From contig OX457061.1 of NCBI GenBank assembly GCA_949752795.1, forward strand, positions 4,275,239-4,339,238: DNA of 64,000 bases, read 5' to 3'. Positions 12,640 to 25,085 of the stretch are shown one piece after another. The stretch comes from Hyperoodon ampullatus (taxonomy: Eukaryota; Chordata; Mammalia; Artiodactyla; Ziphiidae). The notes under the pieces were generated by a model that worked only from the letters and a program-made list of their open reading frames with translations, was not told the origin of the DNA and did no database searches. The translations under genes and the position numbers were made by a program. Positions within the stretch are counted from its first letter, which is position 1. Each line of letters begins with the position of its first letter.

Positions 12640-12840
12640 GTGCTGGTCCTATTTGAAGGGGGAGCCTCTCAATACATTGCCCAAGTAAGTGCAGACCGGG
12701 CGTCCGCGCTGCACAGTACACCCTGGGGATACACTGGTGAATAAGGCAGACCCACATGGACCCTGCAAGATGGCCTGGGAGGTGGCCGCTGAACACATTA
12801 GACGTGTAATTGTTTAATGGCAATTTAATAGGACTGTGGA
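12640..12840. repeat. Ancient L2-like fragment
   Basis: CTGGGGATACACTGGTGAAT, then CAGACCCACATGGACCCTGC and a terminal TTTAATGGCAATTT. Weakly conserved. Confidence 0.4.
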
Positions 12841-13149
12841 CTGGGGAATTCTAACGCCATCTGGGGGGCAGGAAGTTCTTTCTAGAGAGGATGAGAGAGC
12901 TATGCAGGGGAAGAGGAAGGCAAAAATGTCCTAGATGGGAGGGAACAGCCCAAACCCTGAGCAGATTTGGGCAAATGGGAGGGAATGAAAGCCAGTCAGT
13001 GTGACTGGGGGACAAAGATGAGGAAAGGGAGGAGGTGGGCAACTGGCAGATCTTAAAAAAGATTTGCATTCAACACTGGTCCTAGGATCGTAATTGTAAT
13101 CCCTGGATAACACTCTTTGCCTCTCTGCAACCAGACTGGAATAAAAGAT

Positions 13150-13290
13150 TCCCAGAAACCTGGGGTTGGAAGAGACCTCGGAGATCACTGAATCCAACTC
13201 TCCCATGATACAGATGGAAAACCCAAGACCCAAAGGTGGGAAGCGATTCTCCCAGGGTCTCCGTGGTCCTGGGCAGAGCTGACACTAGCA
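13150..13290 (-). repeat. MIR fragment
   Basis: GTTGGAAGAGACCTCGGAGA, GATACAGATGGAAAACCC and GCAGAGCTGACAC fit a diverged reverse MIR. Confidence 0.5.
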
Positions 13291-13434
13291 TCGCCTTTTC
13301 CTGAGGTCCACGCCCTGCCCACTGTGGGCCCCACTCCGCCCCCAGGGGATCTAGATTCCTGGATCCCATTTCCCAATTCATTTGAAAGCATCTGTGCTTT
13401 TCTGATCTACTTAAAACGAGACAACTTTTCATCT

Positions 13435-13950
13435 GATTGATACCCTTAATTGTGCCTTTGACATTTCATTAATTTTGCTCTTGACTTCATGGCTTCCTTC
13501 TTTGAAGTTTCTCTGTTGTTCTTTTTCTAGCATCTAGAGTTGTCTGCTTAGCTATAATTACCTTTTAATCTTTCTTTTTTTTTCCCTCTAGTATTAACAT
13601 TTATACAACATAGCATTGGCAGCTGTGTTTCCCTCTACATTTTCTTTTATCTCATCTCACAAGTTTTGAGTTACCTTTATTTTTGTTCGCTTCTCTTTTC
13701 ATCTAATCTCTATCAAATTTCTGTTTGGATTTCTTCTTTGGTCCTGAAGTTATTTATAAATATGGTTTTCAATTTCCAGGCAATTTTGTTAGTCATGTTT
13801 TGACCGATTTCTAATTTAATTTCTTTGGTGCCAAAGTGATCTGTGTGAATCAGACCGTTTGGTATTTGTTGAGTTTTTATGCTTGTTTGAAAAGTCTGAT
13901 CCATTTTGACAGAAAATCGCTACGTGGACTAAACTGGTGCCGCTACAGAG
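13435..13950 (-). mobile_element. Old L1 ORF2 fragment
   Basis: AT-rich block with the reverse of the central L1 ORF2 region, including GGATTTCTTCTTTGGTCCTG and GTTTTCAATTTCCAGGC. A short open stretch (13904-13713) is an L1 relic, not a gene. Confidence 0.6.
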
Positions 13951-13999
13951 AAGGTGCCCATGTGCTCTGGGTTAGGGGATAAGGTGTGACCCTTGCCCT

Positions 14000-14168
14000 T
14001 GCATCTATGTGCTCATTATTTCACTTATTGAATACTTACTGAGTACCCACTGTGTGCCAGACTCTACACTAGGTACCATGATTCAGGGAGAATTTAGAAA
14101 GCCTCTCCTGTCATAGAGCCAGGAAACTAGTAATAAAAATATGAGCACACAACTAATTATTCGCTTAT
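14000..14168. repeat. Ancient L2-like fragment
   Basis: CACTTATTGAATACTTACTG followed by CCCACTGTGTGCCAG. Confidence 0.5.
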
Positions 14169-14184
14169 AGTTGTGCTAACTATT

Positions 14185-14293
14185 TATTTATTTTTTTGGC
14201 TGTGTGGGATCTTAGTTCCCCAACCAGGGATTGAACCCTCACCCCCTGCAGTGGAAGCACTGAGTCTTAACCACTAGACAGCCAGGGAAGTCC
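14185..14293 (-). mobile_element. CHR-family SINE, short type
   Basis: Reverse copy: TTTTTTTGGCTGTGTGGGAT, TTGAACCCTCACC, CAGGGAAGTCC. Perfect 16-bp duplication AGTTGTGCTAACTATT at 14169-14184 and 14294-14309. Confidence 0.93.
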
Positions 14294-14514
14294 AGTTGTG
14301 CTAACTATTAAAAGAAGTACCAGATTCTGTAAGAGCTTATAATACAGAGAATCAAAAACTCAGACTTTGGGGCCAGAGGAGACTTCCCGAGGAAATAACA
14401 TACAAGCAGATACTTGAAGGATAAGGTGGGGATGAGGTGAGGGTGAAAGTGGTGCTGCAGTCCCACGGTGACAAAAAAAAAAAACAGGCAGAAGGGATGA
14501 ACAGGGCAGGTCAC

Positions 14515-15700
14515 GGAGGGGAAATCTGAAGGCCAGCAAACACGGAAAGGGGCTCAACCTAAAGTACGTAATCAGGGAACAAAGCAAGAAATACCGTTTC
14601 TCGCCCATCAGATTGGTACTAATAGTCATAGGTCCGACAGTAGAAATGGGAACTTTCATACACTGCCAGTGACGGTGCTCATTGGTACAACCACTTGGAG
14701 AGAGATTTGGCTTTAGCTAGAAAGGCTGGAGCCTATGAACCCACGAGTCCATGTTTAGGTATATGCCCCGGAGAGACCTTCAAAAAGGTCCACCAAGCAA
14801 TGTGTACAAGAATCCTCATTATAACACGATACAAAATCCTGGAAACAACCGCATGCCCATCCGTGGGGACTGGATATACCGAAGGTGGTGAATTCACGCA
14901 GTGGAATCATCGGCATCCGTTAAAATGACCACTCCAGAGAGGGCCTGTCCAACGAAAATGAAATAAAATGAAAAATTCCGTCGCTCTGTCATGCAAACCG
15001 CATTCCAGGGGCTTCATAAGCCCGTGTGCCCACGTGGGCTACTGCATTGAGCAGGGCAGCTGCAGAACACGCCCATGATCACAGAAAGTTCTGTGGAACA
15101 GTGCTGCTCCAGGCCCAGCTGAGCCAAAAACACAATGCTGCATGGGAAAAAGTTTCCTTTACAGATGGAACGTAAGTATGATGCCATTTACATGAAAAAC
15201 GTAAAACCTACAAAACGATCCCCTGTGTTGTTCAAGCCTGTGCATGAATCTAGTTAAACGGAAAGAAATGGGAGGAAAGAATGTGCCCGGAAGTTATGCC
15301 TGGCATTGCCTCTGGGAGGGAGGGGGTGAGAACAGGGAAGCAGAGGGTGCTTCTGTTTTATCTGTAAGGGAGTATTGCCTTTTTTTTTTTTTGCGGTACG
15401 TGGCCTCTCACTGTTGTGGCCTCTCCCGTTGCGGAGCACAGGCTCCGGACGTGCAGGCTCAGCGGCCATGGCTCACGGGCCCAGCTGCTCCGTGGCATGT
15501 GGGATCTTCCCGGACCGGGGCACGAACCCGTGTCCCCTGCATCGGCAGGCGGACTCTCAACCACTGCGCCACCAGGGAAGCCCTGCCTTTTTGTCTTTTT
15601 AAGATGAAAACACAAGAGGTGATTTTCAAACTGCGTTTTGGAGAAGCGACACAGGGCCAGAGGTCTCTCCCTCCACACACCTGCAATTTAGAAGCAGTTC
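14515..15700 (+). mobile_element. Old L1 3' end, split by a SINE
   Basis: Degraded L1 ORF2 end and 3' UTR: TTTCTCGCCCATCAGATTGG, CATACACTGCCAGTGACGG and CCTGGAAACAACCGCATGCC. It is riddled with stops and interrupted at 15385-15583. Confidence 0.6.
15385..15583 (-). mobile_element. Cetacean-type CHR SINE (~210 bp)
   Basis: Reverse copy running from TTTTTTTGCGGTACGTGGCC to CCACCAGGGAAGCC, with the GGGCACGAACC reversed B box. A short duplication TGCCTTTTT brackets it (15377-15385 and 15584-15592). Confidence 0.93.
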
Positions 15701-17194
15701 CTGTTTTATGAGAGCAGTTTGTTGGAGATTTTGTGTTTGATTCCATTTGAATCCGGAGTTTTGCTGCCAAAAGGAGTGTCACCACCAGCGGTGTGTGACT
15801 TTGGCTTGTGCCCCACAGCGGGAGGAACCCACCCACCGGTCAGGTTCACAAACTGAGCAGCTTTCCCAAGATCCTCCCGACACCTCCTCCTAAAAGGGGC
15901 AGCCGGGCCAGCTGCTATCCAGACCTCTCTCATGAGCCTCACAATGGTCCCCCAACTGGACACCAAGCCCTCCAGTGCCAAGTCTGGGGGCCGAGAAGGC
16001 AAAAAGGTACGATCTGAGGAAAAAATAGCAAGATTTAAAAAAAAAAAAATCTCCCAAAGAGCTAAAAAAAAAAAAAAATGACAGCTATAGAGATTTTAGT
16101 TTAGTTTTTTTTAAGTGACAACCGCTCAGGTGACTGGGAGAGATTTTGCTTTAAAAGATTGAGGGGCTGTCTCCTCTAATGAGAGGTACTTGAAAATTAT
16201 GGATCAGTCCCAGGTCAGTAATTTCTGCCAAGCTCGGGCAGCTGGAGGTCAGAGGCCCTGTAGAACACAAATCCATGCAGGATGTCGGCGGGCACGGTGG
16301 GTCCTGGGCTCTGATGTAGCAGGTCTGTCGTGTAAGTAATTAACGAGGGTGGCAGTCTCTCCTGAGACATCTGGTCCCCTAAATTGTTATTCTGCTACCG
16401 GCTCCAATTTCCCTGTGGTCCAAAAATAGATGGAGCAAGGACACAGGGCCTGACCCGCCCTGCTGACACATGCTGTGTTTTCAAAGAACATCCAAACCCG
16501 GGCTTAGAAAAACAAACATCCTGCCTGCCCACAAGGTCTAATGTGGGACCTCGGGGTACCGTGTCAGGTGAAGGGGGAAGAGTGATGGCCCCCAGGTGAG
16601 GGCTGGGGGTACCAGCCTCACTTGACAAGAGAGGAAACTGATTCTCAGGATGGTTAAGACACTGGCTCAAGGAGACCCAGCTACCAAGCGGCAAAGCCAG
16701 ACCTGGGAACCAGGTTTCTGCTCCACTGACTGTGGAGTTCTTGAGGCTTACTGCGGCAGAAGAAAAGAGAGTCATGCATGTCTTTGAACATAAGAATCGT
16801 TTTGCTATTTCAAGAAGCCAAACAATATCTCTAGATCATTCCCAAGGATTAGCTAAGGCTAGTCAGCAGCAGTTGAGATCAAAACTGAACAATGAATCTG
16901 CTTGCCAGGTGCTGGTAGATAAATAACAGGGTAATACCAAGGCGGGGTGTTTGACTTTTCCAAAAAACTCCAGGTTGGTGCCCACCTCTGCTTCTTCAGT
17001 GTCTAAGTTTAGTGGGCTGCAGGTAAGCGAGAGTCATAATAGCTCACTGGGGAGGCTGGGGCCACACAAGACCCTCCCTCACCATCTGAGGCTATTTCTT
17101 GGTGCCCAGTTATCACCCTGTTCAAGGCTCTAAAGACAGAATCTGGGAGTACTCGTCTGACTCAGGTGGGCTATTTTTTTTTCAAGTTTTTTTT
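15701..17194. other. Intron, mostly unique
   Basis: Two A-runs (16037-16049 and 16064-16078) and a MIR at 16615-16730; otherwise nothing recognised. Confidence 0.4.
16615..16730 (-). repeat. MIR fragment
   Basis: GACAAGAGAGGAAACTGATT, GGTTAAGACACTGGCTCAAG and AAGCGGCAAAGCCAG. Confidence 0.65.
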
Positions 17195-18420
17195 TTTTTA
17201 AACAGCTCTACTGAGATAAAATTTACCCTTTTAAAGTGTATAAATCTTTGCTGTACACCCGAGACTAACAGAACATTGTAAATCAAGTATACTCCAATAT
17301 AAAATAAATATTAAGTTAAAATTAAAAAAAAAAAAGAAAAAATTTTTCTTCCAAAAAACAAAGTGCATAAATCAATGATTTTTAGTATATTCATAGGGTT
17401 GTGTAACCACCGGCATACTCTAAGTTTAGAATATTTTCATAATCCCCCAAAGAAACCTTGTACCCTTTGGAATCACTCCCCATTTCCCTCCTCCTGGCCC
17501 CTGGCAACAATTATTCTACTTTTTATCTCTATGGATTTCCCTATTCTGGACATTTTCTAATGATGAAATCATACAGTGCATGGCCTTTGGTGACTGACTT
17601 CTTTCACTCAACATAACACATCCTCAGGGTCCATCCATGCTGTAGCATGTTTCACTATTTAATTCCTTTTTATTGCTGAGTAATATTCTATTGTACAATC
17701 TACCACATTTTGTTTATCCATTCATCAGTTGATGGACATTTGGGTTATTTCCCCTTTTTGGCTATTATGAATAATGATGCTAGGGGCATTCATGTACAGG
17801 TTTTTGCATGGATGTGTGTTTTCATTTCTCTTGAGTATACACCTAAGAGCAGAATTGCTGGGTCACATGGAAACTGTGTTTAGCCTTTTGGGGAACTGTC
17901 ACAGTGTTTTCCAAAGTGGCTGCACAATTTTTAAATTCTCACCAGCAATGTATTAGCGTTCTGATTTCTGTGTCCTTGCAAACACTCGTTATTGTCTTTT
18001 CTTATTACAGCCATCCTAGTTCTTGGGTGCGAAGCAGTATCTCACTGAGGTTTTGATTTGCATCCCCCTAATGACTGATGACTTTGGGCATCTTCCATGT
18101 GTGTATTGATGATTTGTGTATATCTTCTTTGGAGAAATATCTACTCATGTCCTTTGACCGTTTAAAAATGTGGGTTATCTTTTCATTACTGAGTTGTAAG
18201 AGTAATATTTACATTCATAGAGGCAAGTCCCTTATGGGATATTTGATTTGCAAATACTTTCTCCTCTTCTGAGGGTTGTCTTTTCACTTTCTTGATAGCA
18301 TCATTTGAAGCACCGAAGGTTTTCATTTTGGTGAAGTCCAATGTATCTAGTTTCCTTTGGTGGATGATATTTTATTTCCTTTTATATAAAAATCATCTTG
18401 GTGTAGCATAAAAAAGGCAA
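17195..18420 (-). mobile_element. Old L1 3' region (reverse), host of a nested insertion
   Basis: Long AT-rich reverse L1 segment: TTGCTGAGTAATATTCTATT, TTGCTGGGTCACATGG and TTTTGATTTGCATCCCCCTA. It is split at 17247-17359 by a younger L1 tail. Confidence 0.8.
17247..17359 (+). mobile_element. 5'-truncated L1 3' end nested in older L1
   Basis: Starts TTTGCTGTACACCCGAGACT, contains TACTCCAATATAAAATAAAT and ends in an A-tail. Flanked by a 14-bp duplication AAAGTGYATAAATC (17233-17246 and 17360-17373). Confidence 0.85.
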
Positions 18421-18539
18421 GGACTTTTAGGATCCTTAGCAGTTTATTTAAATGGCCCCTCTAAGGCAGGGATGGCAAGTAGGCGGCACTTCCCGTGATG
18501 GTGGCTGATGCCCACGTTCTGTCATCAGATATTCTCAGG

Positions 18540-18764
18540 GAACCTCCCTGGCGGTCCAGTGGTAAAGAATCCGCCTTCCAATGCAGGGGACGTGGGTTCG
18601 ATCCCTGGTCAGGGAACCAGGAGTCCACATGCCGCAGGGCAACTAAGCCCACGCACCACAACTACTGAGCTCGCGCGCCTCAACTAGAGAGTCCGCGTGC
18701 TGCAACTAAGACCCGACGCAGCCAAAAATAAATTAAATAAATAAATAATAAATTTAAAAAAATA
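18540..18764 (+). mobile_element. CHR-family SINE, long type
   Basis: AACCTCCCTGGCGGTCCAGT head, GGTTCGATCCCTGG B box, CACAACTACTGAGC mid-part and an AATAAATAAATAA tail. An 11-bp duplication ATATTCTCAGG lies at 18529-18539 and 18765-18775. Confidence 0.92.
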
Positions 18765-18775
18765 ATATTCTCAGG

Positions 18776-19689
18776 CTGAATCTAGGCTCATGAAAAAGTG
18801 TGCGGTGATTGATTAGCAAGATCTGCCATGGGCGTGGAAGGGAGAGGGTGCCGTGTATTTGCTCTAAGAGGATCCAAACAGAGTCTCCCACGGTAACAAG
18901 GAGGAACAAAGACTCAGAACCCCTGGGAGAAGACAAACATGCGTTCACCTGCCCTTTACTGTCTCTCTCCCTCTTCAGGCAACCTCGGGCACCCTCACCT
19001 GGGAAGACCAGTGGGTAGGTTAGAGTGAGGGGAGAACACAGGGAATGAAAGAGGGGAGATGGAGCCGCCAGCGTGGACTCCCTGGAGTCTTGTTATTTAT
19101 AGAGCGGCCCCCAGTTGGCGTGGGTGCAGGAGCCAAATAAAGACTAACACATGCTCCCATAGTCATCCCACAGGGGACAATAATATGTGCCACTTAGAAA
19201 AAATTGGTTCTGCTTTTTTAAAGACATTAAATCCTCATTTAGGATGCAGAGCAGAGAGAAAAGCCTTGCTGGCGATGGCTTTCAATGGGGCCTGTAAGAA
19301 AAGAGTGAGTTCCCTGTGATGAGGTCTTGAGTGTAGCCTTAAAACCGTCCTCAGGACCACGTCTACCTCAGCCCACCCTTTTGCCCAGCACGTCCGTCCC
19401 TGGCTGGGCTGTCGCCCCCAGGTTCTGGGAGTCCATCAGCCTCGAGGTGCCTCCACCAGAGTTCCATCTGGGAGGCCCCGAAGCCATCGAACCATCCGTC
19501 CTCCGTGCTTTGCATCCTGCCTTCTCTTTGAAACACCTCAGCCCGAGAAGGATGTCAAGCCAGTAGCTGGTGTGCGGGACCCAAATGCAACGAAGGGAGA
19601 GAAAGACCCCTTCCCGTTTCCCCGTCTCCACTTCAGAGCCCCGTCCGACACACACACACACACACACACGCACCCCAGGATGCAAATGA
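18776..19689. other. Intron, unique, with (CA)n
   Basis: A (CA)n microsatellite at 19648-19669; no other element recognised. Confidence 0.5.
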
Positions 19690-20135
19690 TAACCGCACAG
19701 CCATCACTTGTGAAGCTTGACAGAAAATAATGAGAAACACTAAATCTTTTATAAGGTCAACACTCGCCTTAGCCGAGCAGCTGTCAAACAAGAAAAGAAT
19801 TTAGCGCCGGAGCCACGAAACTTCCATCGGCTCATTAAGCCCAACAGGGCCCGGGCCTGGCGTGGCGGAGGAGACGCGGGGCCTTCCGTTTTGTGTCAGT
19901 AATTTGCAGTGGAGAAGGAAGAAGAAACAGCCAGCGCCAAAGGGGCCTGGGGGGCGGCTGGGGAATCGTTAGTGCGCCAGGAGCGGCCTCAGCTCCTAAT
20001 TGGAAGCATTGGGCATTATCAACCGAGGATTTGCCTCAGTTCCCTGACAGCTCGTGGGCCCAAAATGATCGCCCACTTGTCAGTGTAAAAGACCATTAAA
20101 AACAAACCATTTTGATTTAATTGGAGGCGGTGCAC
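19690..20135. promoter_or_regulatory. Candidate conserved non-coding element
   Basis: Repeat-free block with mixed composition and clustered motifs: three TGACAG hexamers of the TALE type (19718-19723 plus strand, 19781-19786 minus, 20045-20050 plus), CTCATTAAG and ATTTAATTGGAGG. No ORF explains it. Conservation cannot be tested here. Confidence 0.35.
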
Positions 20136-20939
20136 CATGGGGCCAGGTGAGGATGCTCGGCAGGCCTGCTCACCCAAGCTGCCGCCACTTCTCCCTCGGT
20201 GACGGGCCCGGGGGGTGGGCTGGGGGGAGCGTGTGTTTTTCCAGACTTTTCGGCTTTCAAAAACCGTCTGAGGAAGGAGTGAATGGGAGACAGGAGGAGG
20301 CTTCACAGCGAGGCAGCGAGGGCTGTTTTCAATGGGGTTGTCAGCAAGCACCGTGACAAGCGGAGCTGCCAGGAAGGTGGGGGGGAGGTCTCCCCTTTCC
20401 TTTTCAGAGCCCAGATGATGGGCACCGGCTGGCACTGTTCTTCTGGGGGGTGGCCCAGAGGCTTTCGGCTGGAGGGGCTCAGCCTGCGAGGGGGCAGTGG
20501 GCGACTCCAGCGGGATGCTTCGCCAGCTCGCCCCACTTAGAAATAGCAGGATATGGATGGTCACGCTGGACTCTAAGCTTCAACGGACAGCAGGACTTCT
20601 TTTACTTTAATGGCCTTCTCTTATTTTAAACTCAAGGAAGAGCTAAGGAGGGGGTTAGGGAAGGAGATGTGTTGATGGAGAACCTTTGTGAATGGGGTGG
20701 GCCCCAGAGGCTTGGGTGCTCACCCCATGGAGGCCACAGTGAGGAGGATGCCTGCTTGAGAATTCCTCATCGTCTCAGAAAGAGGAGGCCACGGGCTGTA
20801 AATATCAACCCAAACTCCCGATCCGGGCGGGGGCCTCCGAGCACATGGAGCATCTATCTGCTTGTAGCTTTTGAGTCAGAGGGTAGGCTCCCCGACGCCG
20901 CGGACTGTATGTTCTCCATGTTGATACGCAGTATCGTGC

Positions 20940-21440
20940 TGGCTGTGGGTACTTGATAAATATTAATTGGCGCCTGCCAGATCTCAGAGAGGGCTATATA
21001 TTTGTATATTAATCTCAGCCCCGTCCCACAAGCGGCGATCTCATTTGCTGCCTACTGCTTCCCCGTCAAGACAATGCCTGCGGGAGCGCACCTTCCACAG
21101 AGCGAGGGGGAGACGCACCAGCCGATCTCGTCATAAACTTCTGCTGTTCATTGTGATGAAGGATCAAGCTGGGAGGAGACACCGGATCCCTGGCGAGCAT
21201 CAAATTCCAGAGTTTTTCAAATTTTGCTGCTGAATTTAGACAATGGGGATTCCTTAATTACTTTCTCTGGAAATTTACCTGACAGTGCTTTCCCAGGTAG
21301 CACAAGGTGGTTGGTTATCCAGGCGCACGGTTCCTCGGCTGACAGAGTCTTTGATTTTGTGCTCGGCTGCAAATTAAGTCCTTTGCTGAGCCGTCCGTGC
21401 AGTGCCCGTCAGTGCCTTATCGCTTATTCATTTTGGCTGT
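20940..21440. promoter_or_regulatory. Candidate conserved non-coding element
   Basis: Repeat-free block with TGATAAATATTAATTGGCGC, ATATATTTGTATATTAATC, CCTTAATTACTTTC and ACCTGACAG. It has the homeodomain-site density seen in developmental enhancers. Confidence 0.35.
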
Positions 21441-22318
21441 TGAACAACTCCTATGTTGCTGCCAGGGAAGCCGAGGACATACTCGGCTGTGCCATGTCCA
21501 TGGCCCATTGGGGTGGGGTACACTGTGGTGGGGCTTGGTGTTGTCTTTCCCTTTTCTCTTATTAGAATAATGAGCAGGAAGAATTTTTTTCCAGTATCTT
21601 TTAAGAAGGAGCAGACTCTTTCTGTGGTTGACGAGGCTGACCCTGTCAAGTCACAGACAGGAATGTTAGAGTTAGGTGTCCTCAACTAGACAGCAAAGAT
21701 GCTGATGCCACATTCCAGGCACTGTTCCAGGGAAATGCCAACAGACAGGGGACCTTACTCGACTGTTAGGGGCGCCCTGTGGACATTCAACAAATCCTGG
21801 GTGGATGGATGGATGGATGGTTTAGGAACCTGGGATAGGGCAACAGAGCCCTGAGAAACGCCTCTGAGATTCAAGCATCCTTAAAGATCCTCTCCATCTC
21901 CTTTGCTCAGCTAAATCTCTAAGTATCAATAGAAGAGGGGTTTTATTTTCTGCAATATTTGTACCCACAACTTCGTTCAAAAATATGTAGAAAGGCAGTT
22001 CAAGTTGACGAATCTTCTGTGACTGTGGACAAAGGTAGAGAATGCATACCGGGTGGCAGAGGTCACAGCATCTGGGCAATCCACTGTCCCTGCAACACAG
22101 GGTCCCCCCTATCGACATTCAGGACGCTGCCCCAAGGATGTCCAGAATCTGGACATTGATGACAAAACAGTGTCTGACCTCAGGTATTTGCAGGGCTGTC
22201 ACTCAGAAGGGGAAGCACGTGGTTCCATGGGGCTCCAGAGGGAGAAACACAACCCTGAGGCGGAAGGTAGAAGGAGAGAGAGGAGGCAGACTTGGACTGA
22301 ACTTGAGAAAGAAGCTGC
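21441..22318. other. Intron, unique, short (GGAT)n
   Basis: A GGAT tetranucleotide run at 21802-21820; nothing else recognised. Confidence 0.45.
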
Positions 22319-22677
22319 TGTGGACTGAATCGTGTCCCTCTAAAATGCACATGTGAAGCCCTACCCCGCAGTGTGATGGTATTTGGAGGTGGGGCCTTTG
22401 AGAGTAGTTAGGCTTGGATGAGGTCATGAGGGTGGGGCCCCCATGATGGGATTAGCGCCATTTTAGGAAGAGACACCAGAGAGCTTGCTTTCCCTCTCTC
22501 TGCCTGGTGAGGTCACAGTGAGAAGGTGGCCATCTGTAAGCCAGGAAGAGAGCCTCATCACATCCTGACCATGCTGGCACCTTGATTTCCAACTGCCAGC
22601 CTCCAGAAATAAATATCCGTTGTTTAAGCCACCCAGCCTATGGTATTTTGTGAGAGTAGTCTGAGCAGATTGAGACA
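22319..22677 (+). mobile_element. MaLR LTR (MLT1/MST type), solo
   Basis: Starts TGTGGACTGAATCGTGTCCC and ends GATTGAGACA (TG...CA). Contains CTTTGAGAGTAGTTAGG, CACCAGAGAGCTTGC and GTTGTTTAAGCCACCCAGCC. Antisense to CFAP77. Confidence 0.88.
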
Positions 22678-22839
22678 GACGTTCATAATCCTTAGGGCTG
22701 TTTAACAGACGACAGCTTGCCTCCAATAGGACGTTTCTTTATGAAGCCCCAACCTGCTTTATGGCAAATGTATGAAAGGGCACAGCCAGCCTTGGGGAAT
22801 GTGTGCTTTAAACATATCTGTGTAGGAGGAATTGACATT

Positions 22840-22995
22840 GACCCAGGGAGCTGGGGAGCTGCTTGTTGAAAACGCAGGCTTGGTGGCTACCCCAGACCCA
22901 CTGGATTGGGGTCCTGGGTGGGGCCCTGGAATCTGCATTTTATACCTCTCCTCAGAGGACCCCAGGCACAGCCAAGTCTGAGAACCATTCATCTA
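22840..22995 (+). mobile_element. MER5A-like hAT DNA transposon remnant
   Basis: GTGGGGCCCTGGAATCTGCA then AAGTCTGAGAACCATTC, matching the MER5A 3' half. Confidence 0.55.
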
Positions 22996-24809
22996 GAGAA
23001 GCAGATGGCAAAGCCCCGTCCAACCCAGAGATGTTACTGCTCCGAGACCTTCCCCTGGCCAGGCCCGTGCCAAGTGCTTTACGTGCACAGTTCACTTGAT
23101 GCCATCATGAGCCCCACTTTACAGATGCAGATGCAGAGGCAGGCCCGAGGCAGGATGGCACTTGGCGCATCTGTGTGGTTTCCGAGCCCACAGGCTAGGC
23201 CCTCCTGCTGGGCTCCGTCTCTGCCTCAGGCCTTTTGATACAGCAAGCCTGACCCCCACCCCCCTCCATCAATGGCCTCTTTCCTCTTTAGCCTTGGGGC
23301 CAAGCAGCCATTTAAAAGATGCTCCGGGGTTTTGTCAAAGTCTAAAGGCTATCAGGGCAGTGGCAAGTTTCGTTTATTGCGAGGGCTTAAATCAGCCAGA
23401 GCAGGGCTGGCTGGCCACGACCCTCTGGACACCTATAAACACCCGAGGTCCTGACCGCCCTTCTCTTCCCTTCCCAGGTCCTGCATTTAGCCCCCACTGG
23501 CCCCTGACCTCGGTTGCAGGTCCTTGGTATTTATTGACTCTTCCAGGGCCTGAGGCCTGGAGGCAGCCAGCCAGAGGGCTCCGCCACCACCTGCCACTTG
23601 TTAACTGTGACCCTTGGGGCACGTGACTTGAAGCCTCCAAGCTTTGGTTTCTGTGAGCATTGACACCAAAGGAGACCATCCATCGAGGCACCCAGCCTGG
23701 CCTCTAAGAGGCGCTTGGGATGTGTGAGCTGCCGGGTGTGGTTTTTGTGCTGTCATCTGGGGGCGCCGTCTTCTTGGACGCCCTTTCCTCTGCACCTCCA
23801 GCCAGTGGACTTTGGTCCAACTACCCGCATTGTTTGCACTGGCTAAGGCATCATTTCCCAGGCTCTCTTTGAGGAGAGGAAGGGAAGAAGCCAAGAAAAC
23901 ATCCCCATCATCTTCCTTCCTCTCCGACGTGTTATGTTCTCTGACGCCCGTGAACTTTGCATCTCTGAGGGAAACCAGGGAGGCTCTGTGTGTTGCATGG
24001 GGCTTGTAGATATGAGAATACCGGCCTCTGGATTCATCTCGCCTGCACTTTTGACAAACCTCAGTTTGAATGAACCTTGACTTTATCCAAGTAGATCATC
24101 GAATGTTGTTTATCTGCGGGACCCTCCTGCTGGCCACGTGCCAGGCGGCTTGGACCCCATCACTCCCGCAGCCTTGGTGCCTGGCGACAGAGGCTGACAA
24201 GTGGGGACATGTGGAAACGAGGGAGACATGGAGGAAGTCATTCCAGAGGTGGCAGACGTTAACCCGAACTCCTTCTTAAGCCCGGGAGATTCTCTTTAGA
24301 TCGTGGGGGATTTATTCTCTTGGGGATGAGCTGGAAGAAGCAATTGGGGACCTGGCAAGTCCTATCAACTCCCAAACTCAACATGAGATTCTAGCTATCT
24401 CCAGAGATTAGAAATAGATGCCTGATGTCAAAACAAGCCGTCTTAGTCTATTTTCTGGTTGATTTTCAACACAAAATTGAAATATTTTCACACCCAGTGG
24501 GGGGTGAAGTGCTTTCTGGATTAAACTGAAAATTCCCAGGGGTGCCCGACAGATTATGGGGACAGCCAGGCTGGGGGTCGCCAGGTTGCAGGGCTGTTTT
24601 GTTATAAGTGCCAGCTCCCACATCCCGCATGACGCCTGCCACCTCCCTCCGTGACCCAGGCTCCCTCAGACGTCAAGATTTCTCCAGCTGCACCAGAAAC
24701 TTTGCCGCGATCTTCTCTCCTCCCCGACCCCCCTCCCCGGCCCCTTTTCCTCTTGTCCCCATCCCCAGAGCTTCAGCTCACTGGGATTTGAGCAGCAATG
24801 TCACCTCGT
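22996..24809. other. Intron, mostly unique
   Basis: Includes MIR at 23060-23175. The remainder is GC-rich with no gene or repeat recognised. Confidence 0.4.
23060..23175 (-). repeat. MIR fragment
   Basis: CCAAGTGCTTTACGTGCACA and CCCACTTTACAGATGCAG. Confidence 0.65.
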
Positions 24810-25085
24810 GAGCAGGTGCCTAAAAATTCTGTCTCTCCGAGGTGCCGGATTATGTAAAACCAATTAAGCCCCTGCTTTTATTCCTTCCGCGAGTCAGCCC
24901 TTCCGCATACTGATCTGATTTATAATGGGAGGGGGAATCTGCATTTAGGGAAGAAATGTCAAGAGCATCAGAGCCTCTGAGTCATTCTTCCGATTGCCCC
25001 GTTCTGCGTGTGACATATTCCATTCGTGCTCGGTGCCCTACACGGCAACCTGGGATGATTCTTATTCTGAGGCAACACACCGACA
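24810..25085. promoter_or_regulatory. Candidate conserved non-coding element
   Basis: Repeat-free block with GATTATGTAAAACCAATTAA, TGATCTGATTTATAATGGG and GAGTCATTC (AP-1/TGAGTCA-like). Placed by composition and motif density only. Confidence 0.3.

Noticed and set aside
20019..20564. 181-codon minus-strand frame
   Set aside because: No splice sites, no recognised domain; the overlapping DNA looks like non-coding conserved sequence instead.
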